Shown: positions 42,092-51,747, counted from the stretch's first letter. The stretch is DNA of 64,000 nt from JAVKBW01 sp040222995 (GCA_040222995.1 JAVKBW010000019.1:1-64000), one strand, 5' to 3'. Notes: generated from the sequence alone by a model not told the origin. Numbers and translations: made by a program.

Positions 42092-42748
42092 ATGGAAGAG
42101 GATGAAGAAGACAGCGAAGACTGGCTGACGACCTATGCCGACGCCATTACCCTGTTGATGGCGTTCTTCATCATGCTTGTGTCCTTTTCGAAGGTCGATA
42201 TTCCTCTGTTCGAAGATGTCGCGGCGGGAATCAAGGAAGAGATCGGCGGGCAGACGGCTTCCGACCGTCCGATTTTTGCGTTGCACTCCAAAATACAGGC
42301 GGTTGTCGATTCTTCATCCGAAATGCCGCCGGGCGCGGTGCAGGTCGGGTTTGATGAAGAGGGGATCGTGATCGACTTTCTGTCAGGATCGTTTTTCCGG
42401 CATGGATCGACCGAACTGACGGATGTCGCCAGGACGGTTCTGAAGCGGGTCCGGAACGAGCTGTCCGTACCGCCCTATGACATTTATCATATCGATGTCG
42501 AAGGCCATACCGATGATGTCCCCGTCAGTAATGAAAGATTTCCGTCGAACTGGGAACTGTCGGCGTTTCGCGCCGCGGTCGTATTGCGGTACCTGATCGA
42601 AATCGGTATGGAGCCGAGTTTTCTGAAAGCAGTGGGGTTTGCGGATACAAAACCGAAAGTTCCCAATGTGGATGTACTGGGGGAGCCGATTCAGGCTAAC
42701 AGGGATAAGAATAACCGGGTGACGATTCGTCTGCACCCGAACCTGTGA
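42092..42748 (+). CDS. motB: MotB-type stator subunit (OmpA-like)
   Basis: The 218-residue protein has a short acidic N-terminus, WLTTYADAITLLMAFFIMLV with the proton-binding aspartate, and a C-terminal OmpA-like peptidoglycan-binding domain. That domain carries IDVEGHTDDVPV, NWELSAFRAAVVLRYLIE and NRRV-like NNRVTIRLHP. This is the PomB/LafU-like short type. Together with the preceding motA it anchors the stator in the cell wall. Confidence 0.9.
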   Translation: MEEDEEDSEDWLTTYADAITLLMAFFIMLVSFSKVDIPLFEDVAAGIKEEIGGQTASDRPIFALHSKIQAVVDSSSEMPPGAVQVGFDEEGIVIDFLSGSFFRHGSTELTDVARTVLKRVRNELSVPPYDIYHIDVEGHTDDVPVSNERFPSNWELSAFRAAVVLRYLIEIGMEPSFLKAVGFADTKPKVPNVDVLGEPIQANRDKNNRVTIRLHPNL

Positions 42749-42772
42749 TTCATGCGGGCGAATACCGCGCAT

Positions 42773-42788
42773 GTGATGGCAGTCACTG
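42773..42788 (+). promoter_or_regulatory. CRP-like site TGTGA-N6-TCACT
   Basis: TGTGATGGCAGTCACT lies 104 bases upstream of the MBL hydrolase start and shares 14 of 16 positions with the site at 37351. The shared core TGTGATGGC-N-GTCAC suggests a common regulator of the CRP/FNR type. Confidence 0.5.
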
Positions 42789-42891
42789 TATTACTGGTTG
42801 AAATCTCTATGGTGTTATTTGACACTCATGACTTCAAATTTTTGCGTCCCTAAGCGACAGGGATTGGGCAGATCCACCGTCGGAAATTGGT

Positions 42892-43716
42892 ATGTCTTTT
42901 AAAGTAAAATTCTGGGGCGTTCGCGGCTCAATTGCTTGTCCGACCCCCCGCCATATCGGTTTTGGCGGCAATACGAGCTGCATCGAGGTCGCCGCCGGTG
43001 GCGAACGGCTGATTCTCGATGCCGGTACGGGTATCCGGAATCTGGGGACATGGCTTCTGCGCAAGGAAGTGGACTACGCCAATATTCTGCTGTCCCATAC
43101 CCATTGGGATCATATCAACGGATTCCCGTTTTTTACCCCGGCTTTCATAAAAGGCCGTCATTTCAACATCATGGCGGGCCATATTCAGGAACTGGGCGGC
43201 ATAAAGAAGGTGCTGGGCGGCCAGATGGCGCAACCCTTCTTTCCCGTTCCGCTGGAAGCGATGCAGGCGACGTTGACGTTTGAGGATTTCAACGCCGGCG
43301 ATACCTGGGATGTGCGAAACGGTGTCAGAATCCGGACAGCGCCTCTAAACCATCCGAATGGAGCAACCGGGTACCGGATTGAATATCGCGGTAAATCCAT
43401 GTGTTACGTTACCGATACCGAACATATTCCCGGGAAACCGGATGAAACGGTGCTGGGCCTTATCGAAGGGGCTGACCTTGTCGTATACGACTGCACCTAC
43501 ACCGAAGAAGAGTTTCTCGACAAGGTCGGCTGGGGCCATTCAACATGGGAAGAGGGCGTGCGTCTGTGCCGCGCCGCCAACGTGAAAATGATGGCGATAT
43601 TTCATCATGACCCGGAACATGAAGATAAATTCATGGAAGCGCTGGAAATCAAGGCGAGAGATGTCTGGTCCGGCGCCGTCGTGGCGCGGGAGCATATGAG
43701 GATCAACCTGCTCTGA
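42892..43716 (+). CDS. MBL-fold metallo-hydrolase
   Basis: The 274-residue protein begins VKFWGVRGSIACPTPRHIGF, a signature of the PhnP/cAMP-phosphodiesterase-like beta-lactamase-fold group, and contains the metal-site motif SHTHWDHINGFPFF. Late HSTWEEGVRLCRAA and FHHDPEHEDK supply further ligands. It is probably a phosphodiesterase or hydrolase; the substrate is unknown. It lies between motAB and a GAF-HD-GYP gene on the same strand, suggesting a link to nucleotide second messengers. Confidence 0.88.
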   Translation: MSFKVKFWGVRGSIACPTPRHIGFGGNTSCIEVAAGGERLILDAGTGIRNLGTWLLRKEVDYANILLSHTHWDHINGFPFFTPAFIKGRHFNIMAGHIQELGGIKKVLGGQMAQPFFPVPLEAMQATLTFEDFNAGDTWDVRNGVRIRTAPLNHPNGATGYRIEYRGKSMCYVTDTEHIPGKPDETVLGLIEGADLVVYDCTYTEEEFLDKVGWGHSTWEEGVRLCRAANVKMMAIFHHDPEHEDKFMEALEIKARDVWSGAVVAREHMRINLL

Positions 43717-43888
43717 CGGCGTGTCAGGTCGTGTGGTTCGCGCTAATAGCGGTTTCATTGTATATAGTATGCAGCGAGGCACAGATCGGTGGCGCTTAGT
43801 TCACTACAATTTGTGCAATTCATTCACGCAGGGTGGGGATCCGTCGTTAGAATAAGCAAGTTTGGCTTTACGGCGAGCAGGGGAAAGC

Positions 43889-45682
43889 ATGGCCGAAACA
43901 GTTAATCCCGGACAGCCCGAAGGTGCGGAGGCTGACCGCCGCGCTGCGGATTTTCCCGCTGCGGCGGGACGACGGGAAGACGACCGGCTGGTTCACCGGC
44001 TGGTCGAACTCGGGATAGCCCTTTCGGCCGAAAGCAATGTCGACAAATTGCTGGAAATGATTCTGCTTGAAGCAAAGCAGATTTATAACGCCGATGGCGG
44101 CACGCTTTACCTGACAACGGAAGAAGACGACGGCCTTCTGTTCAAGATCATGCGTAACGATACGCTGAACATCGCGAAGGGCGGGACAACCGGCGAGGAA
44201 ATCAATTTTCCGCCTATTCCGCTGTATTCCGAGCAAGGGGTCCCGAACATCAACAACGTTGCAACCGCGGTCTGGCACAGCAAGGAAGTTGTCAACATCA
44301 CGGATGCCTACAATGCCGACGAGTATGATTTCAGCGGCACCGTGAAGTTCGATGAATCGACGGGATACCGGTCGATGTCCTTTCTGACCGTGCCGATGAT
44401 CAACACCGACCGCGAAGTGACCGGCGTGCTGCAGTTGATCAATGCGCGCAACGCCAACGGCGAAATCGTGCCGTTCGATGCGGAATTGCAACCGATGATC
44501 GAGGCGCTGACCAGTCAGGCGGCGGTGTCGGTGGAAAACCAGTTGCTGATCGCGGCGCAACGCAGACTGTGGGACAGCCTGATCCAGATGATCGCGGCGG
44601 CGATCGACGACAAGTCACCCTATACCGGCGGCCATTGTCAGCGGGTGCCCGAAGTGACGAAAATGCTGGTCGGCGCCGCCTGCGAGGCGACGGACGGCCC
44701 GTTTGCCGACTTCAGTCTGACTGACGAAGAATGGTACGAACTGCATATCGCGGCATGGCTGCACGATTGCGGCAAGGTCACGACGCCGGAATACGTCGTC
44801 GACAAGGCTTCCAAACTGGAAACCATCTATAACCGGATTCACGAGGTCCGGACCCGGTTTGAAGTGTTGCGGCGGGATGCCGAAATCGACTGCCTGAAAG
44901 CCCAACTGGCGGGCGAGGACAAGGCATCGGCGGAAGCGGCGTTTGCCGAGCGATGTGGCGAGCTGGACGACCAGTACCGGTTCGTGGCGACAGCGAATGT
45001 CGGTGGCGAATTCATGGAAGACGAGGATATCGACCGTCTGTTCAGCATAGGCGCGCAGCCATGGACCCGGTATTTCGACAAGGCGATCGGGCTTTCACCG
45101 CTGGAACAGATGCGCGCCGACAAGTTTCCCCCGCCGCCGGCCCCGAATGTCGAGGCGCTATTGGCGGATCTGCAGGAACATCAGGTCGGCAAATACAATC
45201 AGGGTGAATTGTATAACCTTGCGATCAAGCGCGGCACCCTGACGTCGGAAGAACGCGAAACCATCAACGATCATATCGTCGTGACGATCAAGATGCTGGA
45301 ACAGTTGCCGTTTCCGAAAAAAATGCGACGGATTCCGGAATATGCCGGCGGCCACCACGAGAAAATGGATGGAACCGGCTATCCGCGCGGCTTGAAAAAG
45401 TCGGAAATGTCGATCCCGGCCCGTGTCATGGCGATTGCGGATATCTTCGAGGCGCTGACGGCGGCAGACCGCCCGTACAAGAAAGCCAAGACGATTTCGG
45501 AATCGTTGAAGATCATGAGTTTCATGTGCAAGGACCAGCACATCGATGCCGATCTGTTCGATCTGTTCCTGAAATCGGAAATCTGGAAGGTATACGCCGA
45601 TACCTATCTCGATCCGTCTCAGGTCGATGAGGTTGATATCAACGATTACCGTCCGCCGCCGGAAATGCTGACGACTGCCTGA
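43889..45682 (+). CDS. GAF-HD-GYP domain protein (cyclic-di-GMP phosphodiesterase type)
   Basis: The 597-residue protein has an N-terminal GAF sensor (residues ~35-205, LEMILLEAKQIYNADGGTLY, then FLTVPMINTDREVTGVLQLI) and a C-terminal HD-GYP domain. HDCGK is near residue 292 and HHEKMDGTGYP near 489. The gap of about 197 residues between these is far longer than the usual ~65, because of an inserted helical region. ATG 43889 follows GGGGAAAG. HD-GYP enzymes hydrolyse cyclic di-GMP, which controls motility. Neighbouring motAB and MBL genes fit such a role. Confidence 0.9.
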   Translation: MAETVNPGQPEGAEADRRAADFPAAAGRREDDRLVHRLVELGIALSAESNVDKLLEMILLEAKQIYNADGGTLYLTTEEDDGLLFKIMRNDTLNIAKGGTTGEEINFPPIPLYSEQGVPNINNVATAVWHSKEVVNITDAYNADEYDFSGTVKFDESTGYRSMSFLTVPMINTDREVTGVLQLINARNANGEIVPFDAELQPMIEALTSQAAVSVENQLLIAAQRRLWDSLIQMIAAAIDDKSPYTGGHCQRVPEVTKMLVGAACEATDGPFADFSLTDEEWYELHIAAWLHDCGKVTTPEYVVDKASKLETIYNRIHEVRTRFEVLRRDAEIDCLKAQLAGEDKASAEAAFAERCGELDDQYRFVATANVGGEFMEDEDIDRLFSIGAQPWTRYFDKAIGLSPLEQMRADKFPPPPAPNVEALLADLQEHQVGKYNQGELYNLAIKRGTLTSEERETINDHIVVTIKMLEQLPFPKKMRRIPEYAGGHHEKMDGTGYPRGLKKSEMSIPARVMAIADIFEALTAADRPYKKAKTISESLKIMSFMCKDQHIDADLFDLFLKSEIWKVYADTYLDPSQVDEVDINDYRPPPEMLTTA

Positions 45683-45701
45683 TGATCCTGTGACAGCCCA
45701 G

Positions 45702-47372
45702 CTAAAGGCGATCCGCCATCGCCCTGAACACGCTGTCCCAGTCGCCGGGCGAAGGCTGGCGAAACAGCGATGCGGCCGGATACCAGGGGCAGATTTCGCC
45801 GGTCAGCCCCCAGCGCCAGTCCGGTATGTGTTTCAGCGCAATCCATGTCGGCTTGCCCATCGAGGCCGCCAGATGGGCGACGGCCGTGTCGCCGGTAATC
45901 ACCAGATCGACCTGTTCCAGCACGGCGATCGTATCGGCGAAGGCGTGCGACCCAGCATCGAAATCGCTGTTCTGTATCAGGATATCGATCTGCCCGCGCA
46001 CTTCATCCAGTTGTTCAAGTCCGTCCGATACCTGTAGCGATATCAAAGAGATATTCGGATTTTCTGATATTGGTTTGAAGGCGGCCAGTGGAGGAGACCG
46101 GCCCCGGTCAGCCGCTGCCTTCGGGTTACCCTGCCAGCAAATTCCGATATTCCGGCCGGGGCGATCAAGCCGGTCCTTCCATTTTTTTCGAAGCTCGGCG
46201 GATGGCGCCGGTATCGGTGCCGGCCTCGGTATCGTTTCAAGCGTGACGCCGAGACGTCCCGGAACGCTCATCAGCGGACAGTGATAGTCCGCTGTCTGGT
46301 TCGACAACGTATCCAGCGGCGTTAGCGTTACGCCGTCGAGACCGCTTGCAAGGTGCATCAGCCGGGGCGAAAGCGCCAGGCGCGCTCCCGCCCCCATGGC
46401 GACGAGCTGTGGCAGAAACCGCATGAACTGGATCGTATCGCCGATGCCCTGTTCGGCATGAACGATGATGGATTTCCCGGCCAGCTTCTCGCCGTTCCAG
46501 AGCGGTGGCGTCAGCGTGCGCGGATCGTCCACCAACGGCGGAACTTTCCAGCGAAAATCGTAGTCCGGCCAGGCTTCAGCGTAATTCCCGCTCAGCAACC
46601 GCAGGAGTGACCGGTTGAAATGCGCCGGTACATAATCGGGGTCGTTTTTGCAGGCCTGATCGAACAATTGTTCAGCGATTTCAAGATCGCCGAGTTCCCG
46701 CATCACCTCACCGAGATTGTTCAGGGCGCTGACGAAACCGGGGGCGAGATCGACAGCGTTTTGAAAGGCTTTGGCCGCGCCTTCCCAATTCCGTTGCTCG
46801 CTGTACAGGCTTCCAAGCTTGTTCCAGACCGTGGCTGCTGTCGGCCCCGGTTCCAGCCGGCGGAGTGATGAAAGATAAAGGCTTTCGGCTGCAACAAGGT
46901 CGTTCTGCATCTGACGGACCTGCGCCAGATTGAATTCGATGGTGGCATCGTCGGGTCGGAGGTCATTGGCCGCCGTCAAAGACGTATCGGCGCTATCCGT
47001 ATCGCCGGTCTGTAACGCGCATTCGCCGAGCCCAAGATGAACATCCGCATTGTCAGGGTGTTTCACTGACAGATCGAGATACAGACGTTTCGCCTCGTCC
47101 GTTCTGGACAGGGAAAGCTGGATATCCGCCAGACCGAGCTGTGCGGCAAGATTATCAGGATCGGTCTTCAACACTTCTCTGTAGGCGGCCTGCGCCTGAT
47201 CGAAATTTCCGGCTGTGTTCAGCAGGGCACCGATGTCCAGAAGCGCGGCGATGCGATGGGCGGGCAAGCGTACCATCTTTTCCAGCATCCGCATCGCGCC
47301 CTGCAAGTCGCCTTCATCGCGTAGCCGTCTGGCGATGGTTATCGGGTCGCGGGTCGGCGGCGTGTGGGGCAT
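45702..47372 (-). CDS. TPR protein with GT-B-type C-terminal domain
   Basis: The 556-residue protein has about eight tetratricopeptide repeats in residues ~10-290 (for example GNFDQAQAAYREVLKTDPDN and ALNNLGEVMRELGDLEIAEQ). A C-terminal glycosyltransferase-9-like part follows, with VHAEQGIGDTIQFMRFLPQL, CWQGNPKAAADRGRSPPLAA and ITGDTAVAHLAASMGKP. This matches TPR-glycosyltransferases of alphaproteobacteria, some linked to flagellin or surface glycosylation. ATG 47372 follows AGGAA; a longer frame to 47480 has no clear site. Confidence 0.85.
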   Translation of the reverse strand: MPHTPPTRDPITIARRLRDEGDLQGAMRMLEKMVRLPAHRIAALLDIGALLNTAGNFDQAQAAYREVLKTDPDNLAAQLGLADIQLSLSRTDEAKRLYLDLSVKHPDNADVHLGLGECALQTGDTDSADTSLTAANDLRPDDATIEFNLAQVRQMQNDLVAAESLYLSSLRRLEPGPTAATVWNKLGSLYSEQRNWEGAAKAFQNAVDLAPGFVSALNNLGEVMRELGDLEIAEQLFDQACKNDPDYVPAHFNRSLLRLLSGNYAEAWPDYDFRWKVPPLVDDPRTLTPPLWNGEKLAGKSIIVHAEQGIGDTIQFMRFLPQLVAMGAGARLALSPRLMHLASGLDGVTLTPLDTLSNQTADYHCPLMSVPGRLGVTLETIPRPAPIPAPSAELRKKWKDRLDRPGRNIGICWQGNPKAAADRGRSPPLAAFKPISENPNISLISLQVSDGLEQLDEVRGQIDILIQNSDFDAGSHAFADTIAVLEQVDLVITGDTAVAHLAASMGKPTWIALKHIPDWRWGLTGEICPWYPAASLFRQPSPGDWDSVFRAMADRL

Positions 47373-47501
47373 CGGTTCCTGAACGGTCGCGTCAATCGGG
47401 GTGTTGGCACCGCGACACAATGACAGACCCGGCAGCGGGGCGGCAACAAAAAGGGGCATAACCGATACGCCCATTTTCATCTGCTGACCGGAAATGTGTC
47501 G

Positions 47502-49481
47502 CTACGATCCTATCGTGCCGCCGTCCTTTTTGGTGATCGCAACGACAGACGGGCGCGGCGGCATCGCGTCGCTGAAATCGGGCCAACGGGTCGCCGGGTC
47601 TTCAAAGGTGGATTCCCGTTCAAACCCTGGAAAATCCTCAACCCCGTCGGTTGCGGGGTGCTGCACGGCGACGAACAGTGTTTTGTCGTCCGGTGTGAAA
47701 CGCGGGCCGCACATCTCGGCGCCGACCGGCACCCGGAAGAACATTCTACCGGCGCCACGCAGGTCACCTTCGGTCTCCATCGCCCAGATCCCGTCAGCGG
47801 TGCCTGTTTTCGGCCAGTTGGAGCCCTGATCCGTCGTTATCCAGAGACGCCCCTGATAATCGGTTGCGGCATTGTCCGGCGACCCGAACCAGCCATTGGC
47901 CGATATCGCCGCATTCCATTTCGCGCCGGAGGCAGGGTCGTTGGGATCGCCGCAGATAACCAGAAAATCCCAGGTGCTGGCGGCTGACCCGTGATCGTCG
48001 CCATCGCCGGGAGTGATTTCGACGATCTGGCCGAAACTGTTCTTCGCACGCGGGTTCGGCCCGTTGATCTGGTCCGGTTCGCGCTTCGAATTGTTGGTCA
48101 GTTGCACATAGACCTTGTTGGTGACCGTGTTCGGCTGAACGTCTTCCGGCCGGTCCATCGGCGTCGCCTCCAGCAGATCGGCGGCGCGGCGGGTTTCGAT
48201 CATCACGTCAGCCTGACTGCTGAAGCCGTTTGCGTCGGTCAGCGGACCGGAGCCGTAGACCAGCGGCAGCCAGTCGAGGGTGCCGTCGTCGTTGAACTTC
48301 GCAACGAACAGGGTGCCGTCATCCAGCAGGGTCATGTTCGCCCGGCGGTTATTCGGGTCAAACCGGCCATTGCTGACATACTTGTACAGATAGTCGAACC
48401 GCTGGTCGTCGCCCATGTAGACCACAACACGGCCATCACGATTAACGATGGACTCAGCGCCTTCATGCTTGAACCGACCCAGCGCGGTGCGCTTCACCGG
48501 CGTCGATGACGGGTCGGTAATGTCGACTTCGACGACCCAGCCGAACTTGTTGGCTTCGTTCGGCTCCTTGCCGAGATCGAAACGGTCTTCGAATTGTCCC
48601 CATATATACCACTCGCCGCCGACGCCGTAGCGCTCGTAGTTGATTTTCTCAGGATGATTTTCCAGCGCGTCCTTGTTCCGGAAGTAGCCGTGGAAGTTTT
48701 CTTCCGCCATCAGGTAGGTGCCCCAGGGGGTGATGCCGCCGGCGCAGTTGTTCAGCGTGCCGTAACAGATGCGGCCGGTGGCGTCGTACGATGTTTTCAG
48801 ACGGTCGTGCCCGGCGGCGGGGCCGGAGAGTGTCATCGGCGATTTGGCGGTGATCCGGCGGGCATACTTGCTGTTCGGCATGACCTGCCATTTGCCGGCG
48901 GCGTCCTTACGGATTTCGATGACCGAGCCGCCATGCGCCGCCATCTCGATATCCACGATCTTCCGCGCTTCGTCAGGCGTGCGGTCCGTATCGTAGTTCG
49001 GGAACATCACTTCGGCGCTGGTGTATTCATGGTTGACGCACAGCAGCCCGTGATCGGGATTGTCGGACCCGAACGGCAGGCCAACAAAGCCGATATAGTC
49101 GTTGTTGTAACCGAACTGCCGTGCCTGCGCGTCCGTCGTCTGGTTCATCGGGTCGAATGCCGGCGCATCGCCGGCAACCGGGTCGCCCCAGCGGATCAGC
49201 ACATCGGCGTCGTAGCCGGGCGCGACGTGGTGGGTCTGGTCGACGCCGTGTTCGATTTCCGTGAAACTGAACGATGGCGCGGCGGCCTCGGCGGCCCGGA
49301 AGGCGGTTGGCGCGAGCGCCGCCATGGCGGTTGTGGCCAGGGCGGCCTTGACGAAGTCGCGACGCCCCAGCCGGGCCGCAACAACATCGCCCAGCGTATG
49401 TCTGATGCTCGGGTTCGACGGCGTGTCTTCCGAAAGTTCATAGGCTGCCGATTTCGGCAGGGTCCGATCTTGCTGTGTCAT
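47502..49481 (-). CDS. phoX: PhoX-type alkaline phosphatase
   Basis: The 659-residue protein is of the PhoX (DUF839) family. A Tat signal (LGRRDFVKAALATTAMAALA, residues ~38-57) directs folded export. The body contains GYNNDYIGFVGLPFGSDNPD, LLCVNHEYTSAEVMFPNYD, GTLNNCAGGITPWGTYLMAE with the conserved cysteine/acidic metal ligands, VVEVDITDP and YVYMGDDQRF-like VVYMGDDQRFDYLYKYV. It is a calcium- and iron-dependent periplasmic phosphatase releasing phosphate from organic esters. A triple Pho box lies 58 bases upstream. Confidence 0.93.
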   Translation of the reverse strand: MTQQDRTLPKSAAYELSEDTPSNPSIRHTLGDVVAARLGRRDFVKAALATTAMAALAPTAFRAAEAAAPSFSFTEIEHGVDQTHHVAPGYDADVLIRWGDPVAGDAPAFDPMNQTTDAQARQFGYNNDYIGFVGLPFGSDNPDHGLLCVNHEYTSAEVMFPNYDTDRTPDEARKIVDIEMAAHGGSVIEIRKDAAGKWQVMPNSKYARRITAKSPMTLSGPAAGHDRLKTSYDATGRICYGTLNNCAGGITPWGTYLMAEENFHGYFRNKDALENHPEKINYERYGVGGEWYIWGQFEDRFDLGKEPNEANKFGWVVEVDITDPSSTPVKRTALGRFKHEGAESIVNRDGRVVVYMGDDQRFDYLYKYVSNGRFDPNNRRANMTLLDDGTLFVAKFNDDGTLDWLPLVYGSGPLTDANGFSSQADVMIETRRAADLLEATPMDRPEDVQPNTVTNKVYVQLTNNSKREPDQINGPNPRAKNSFGQIVEITPGDGDDHGSAASTWDFLVICGDPNDPASGAKWNAAISANGWFGSPDNAATDYQGRLWITTDQGSNWPKTGTADGIWAMETEGDLRGAGRMFFRVPVGAEMCGPRFTPDDKTLFVAVQHPATDGVEDFPGFERESTFEDPATRWPDFSDAMPPRPSVVAITKKDGGTIGS

Positions 49482-49538
49482 GTCGCTCTATCCTCGATAG
49501 GTCATTGTGCTGAAGCAGGCCGTAAATAGCGATCTGCG

Positions 49539-49567
49539 ATGACAGGGGAATGACGGTGCCATGACAT
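49539..49567 (-). promoter_or_regulatory. Triple Pho box upstream of phoX
   Basis: On the minus strand three 7-base units occur with 4-base spacers: ATGTCAT, CCGTCAT and CTGTCAT (plus-strand 49561-49567, 49550-49556, 49539-49545). The 11-base period and CTGTCAT consensus match PhoB binding sites. It begins 58 bases before the phoX start, so phosphate-starvation induction by PhoR/PhoB is expected. Confidence 0.88.
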
Positions 49568-49585
49568 CTAAATTAGGTACGGACC

Positions 49586-51034
49586 CTATCGGTCGGATTT
49601 GGTTTCCTGCATTGCAGCCAGGGCTCGCTGCCTGGCGGCGCTGTGGTCGATAATCGGCTTCGGGTATGTCTTGTCTAATTCTATACCGGCTTTTTCCAGG
49701 CTCTCTTCGGAGGCTTCCCACGGTCTGAACAGATCGTCATCCGGCAGGTCGGCCAGTTCCGGCACCCATTGTCTTATATACGCGCCGGTCGGGTCGAACT
49801 TCTCGCCCTGGGTGATCGGGTTGAAGATGCGGAAATAGGGCGCGGCGTCCGCGCCTGAACCGGCGACCCATTGCCAGCCGTTGACGTTGTTCGCAAGGTC
49901 GGCGTCGACAAGCGTATCGCGGAACCAGGCCTCGCCGCGCCGCCAATCGATCAGCAGATGTTTCACGAGAAACGACGCGGTTACCATGCGTACCCGGTTG
50001 TGCATGAAACCGCTTTTCCATAACTGCCGCATGCCGGCATCGACAAACGGATACCCCGTACGCCCTATTGTCCAGGCCTCGAACGCCTGTTCGTCGTCAC
50101 GCCACGGAAAAGCGTCGAAATTTTCCTTATAGTTTTCCATCGGTATGTCCGGGTTATGAAACAGCAGGTGGTGATTGAAATCCCGCCAGCCGATTTCCCG
50201 AAGGTACGCCCATGCCGACCCGCTATTCACCTTGTCTGCATCAACTGCATGCTGGATAGCGTGCCAGACCTGTCGGGCTGTAATTTCGCCGAAATGAAGA
50301 TGCGGCGACAGGCGGGACGTTCCGTCTTCTTCCGCCGGTGTATTGCGATGATCCCGGTACTGGTCCAGTCCGTTCTCGACGAAACTCTGAAGCCGCGCCT
50401 GCGCGCCGTCTTCGCCCGGTTGCCAGTGATCGGCGAAACCGGCGGCCCAGTCCGGCTTTTCCGGCGTCAAAGCCCAGTCTTTCAGGCTGTCTGTTTCCAG
50501 ATTGGACTTGCCGGTCGGAATTGATTTTGGCGCTTGCAACGGGCGGGCAGGCGGCTCCATCGCGGACAGGGTTTTCCAGAACGGCGTGAAAACGCCATAC
50601 GGGCCGCCGGTTTTGGTCTCGATTTCCCACGGTTCGCGCAACAGCGAGCCGGCGAAGGTTTCAACCTCAACGCCGTCGTCTTTCAGAGCGGATTTAAGAT
50701 CGGTGTCGCGCTTGATCGTCCATGGTTCGTACAGACGGTTCCAGAACACATGCGATACATCATGCGTCTTCACCAGATCGCGAATGATCTTGATCGGGTC
50801 GCCACGTCGAAGCACCAGCGTCGTCTTGTGTATCTTCAGCTTTTCTTGCAGGTGCCGCAGGCTGTAATGCAGCCACCACCGGCTGGCTGCGCCGGTCGCG
50901 AGATCACCGGGATGTTTCGTGTCGTCTATATAGAGGCAGAGAACAGGTGCGCCCCGCTCGACGGCCGCCGTCAGGGCAGGATTGTCGGACAGTCGCAGAT
51001 CGTTGCGAAACCAGAGGATCGATGGTTGTGTCAT
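49586..51034 (-). CDS. phrB: Deoxyribodipyrimidine photolyase
   Basis: The 482-residue class I CPD photolyase begins ILWFRNDLRLSDNPALTAAV. A helical FAD domain contains TRLSPHLHFGEITARQVW-like TSRLSPHLHFGEITARQV, WRDFNHHLLFHNPDIP, GYPFVDAGMRQLWKSGFMHN and VNGWQWVAGSGADAAPYFRI. It uses blue light to split pyrimidine dimers. It lies just downstream of the PdeM/helicase repair genes on the same strand, forming a DNA repair cluster. Confidence 0.94.
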   Translation of the reverse strand: MTQPSILWFRNDLRLSDNPALTAAVERGAPVLCLYIDDTKHPGDLATGAASRWWLHYSLRHLQEKLKIHKTTLVLRRGDPIKIIRDLVKTHDVSHVFWNRLYEPWTIKRDTDLKSALKDDGVEVETFAGSLLREPWEIETKTGGPYGVFTPFWKTLSAMEPPARPLQAPKSIPTGKSNLETDSLKDWALTPEKPDWAAGFADHWQPGEDGAQARLQSFVENGLDQYRDHRNTPAEEDGTSRLSPHLHFGEITARQVWHAIQHAVDADKVNSGSAWAYLREIGWRDFNHHLLFHNPDIPMENYKENFDAFPWRDDEQAFEAWTIGRTGYPFVDAGMRQLWKSGFMHNRVRMVTASFLVKHLLIDWRRGEAWFRDTLVDADLANNVNGWQWVAGSGADAAPYFRIFNPITQGEKFDPTGAYIRQWVPELADLPDDDLFRPWEASEESLEKAGIELDKTYPKPIIDHSAARQRALAAMQETKSDR

Positions 51035-51075
51035 ATCTGCAAGTCACTTCCTGACCGGATCGGCCGGTGGTACTT

Positions 51076-51747
51076 CTATCGCCGTTTTCGCCGCAATGCG
51101 GCCTGTTCGAAACAATGTAGTCTGTCGCGGCCCAGGAGCCAGACGCGCCGCGCCGGTTTGAACAATCCGTTGAAGGCCGGGTCGAACACATCCAGCCCGC
51201 CGGTATAGGCCCCGAAGGACGGCAGGATAAGCCGCCGGCCGTCTTCCAGAAAACAGCGCGCCGAAAGTCGCCGACCGCGCGTCGAAACGCTGGCCTTGGG
51301 ATGAAAATGCCCGGAAATTTCGCCGGGTGCATCGCCCGGCATCGCCTGATGCCTGAACAGGAACGGACCGTCTGTCAGCTCTTCCACTGTCTCGCCGCCC
51401 CAAAGCACAGGCGGGGCGGGATCGTGGTTGCCGGCAACCCAAACCCATTCCACAGAGGCCGTCAGACGCCTGATTTCGGCGACATCATCGGCGTTTATCC
51501 GCTCCGCCGCCGCCATATCGTCAATGCTGTCGCCCAGCGAGACGATGCGTTTCGGCTGGTAGGTTTGAACAGCCTGTTCCAAAGTCGCCAGCGTTGCGCG
51601 CGTGTCGTAAGGCGGCAGAAGCTGGCCCCGGCTTGCGAAGCGGCTGCCTTTCTCGAAATGCAGGTCGGCGACGATCAGCGTTTCCCGAATCGGCCAGTAC
51701 AGTGCGCCGGAAATGTCCGGCACCAGCGTTTCGCCGTTGATAATCAT
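51076..51747 (-). CDS. pdeM: Ligase-associated DNA damage response endonuclease PdeM
   Basis: The 223-residue protein is a calcineurin-like phosphoesterase: VADLHFEKGSRFA, SLGDSIDDM, VAGNHDP and GHFHPKAS supply the two-metal site. It is the PdeM endonuclease that accompanies the Lhr-like DEXH helicase in ligase-associated repair clusters. Its ATG overlaps the helicase stop by 4 bases. The ligase and exonuclease members of the cluster are not in this window. Confidence 0.9.
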   Translation of the reverse strand: MIINGETLVPDISGALYWPIRETLIVADLHFEKGSRFASRGQLLPPYDTRATLATLEQAVQTYQPKRIVSLGDSIDDMAAAERINADDVAEIRRLTASVEWVWVAGNHDPAPPVLWGGETVEELTDGPFLFRHQAMPGDAPGEISGHFHPKASVSTRGRRLSARCFLEDGRRLILPSFGAYTGGLDVFDPAFNGLFKPARRVWLLGRDRLHCFEQAALRRKRR

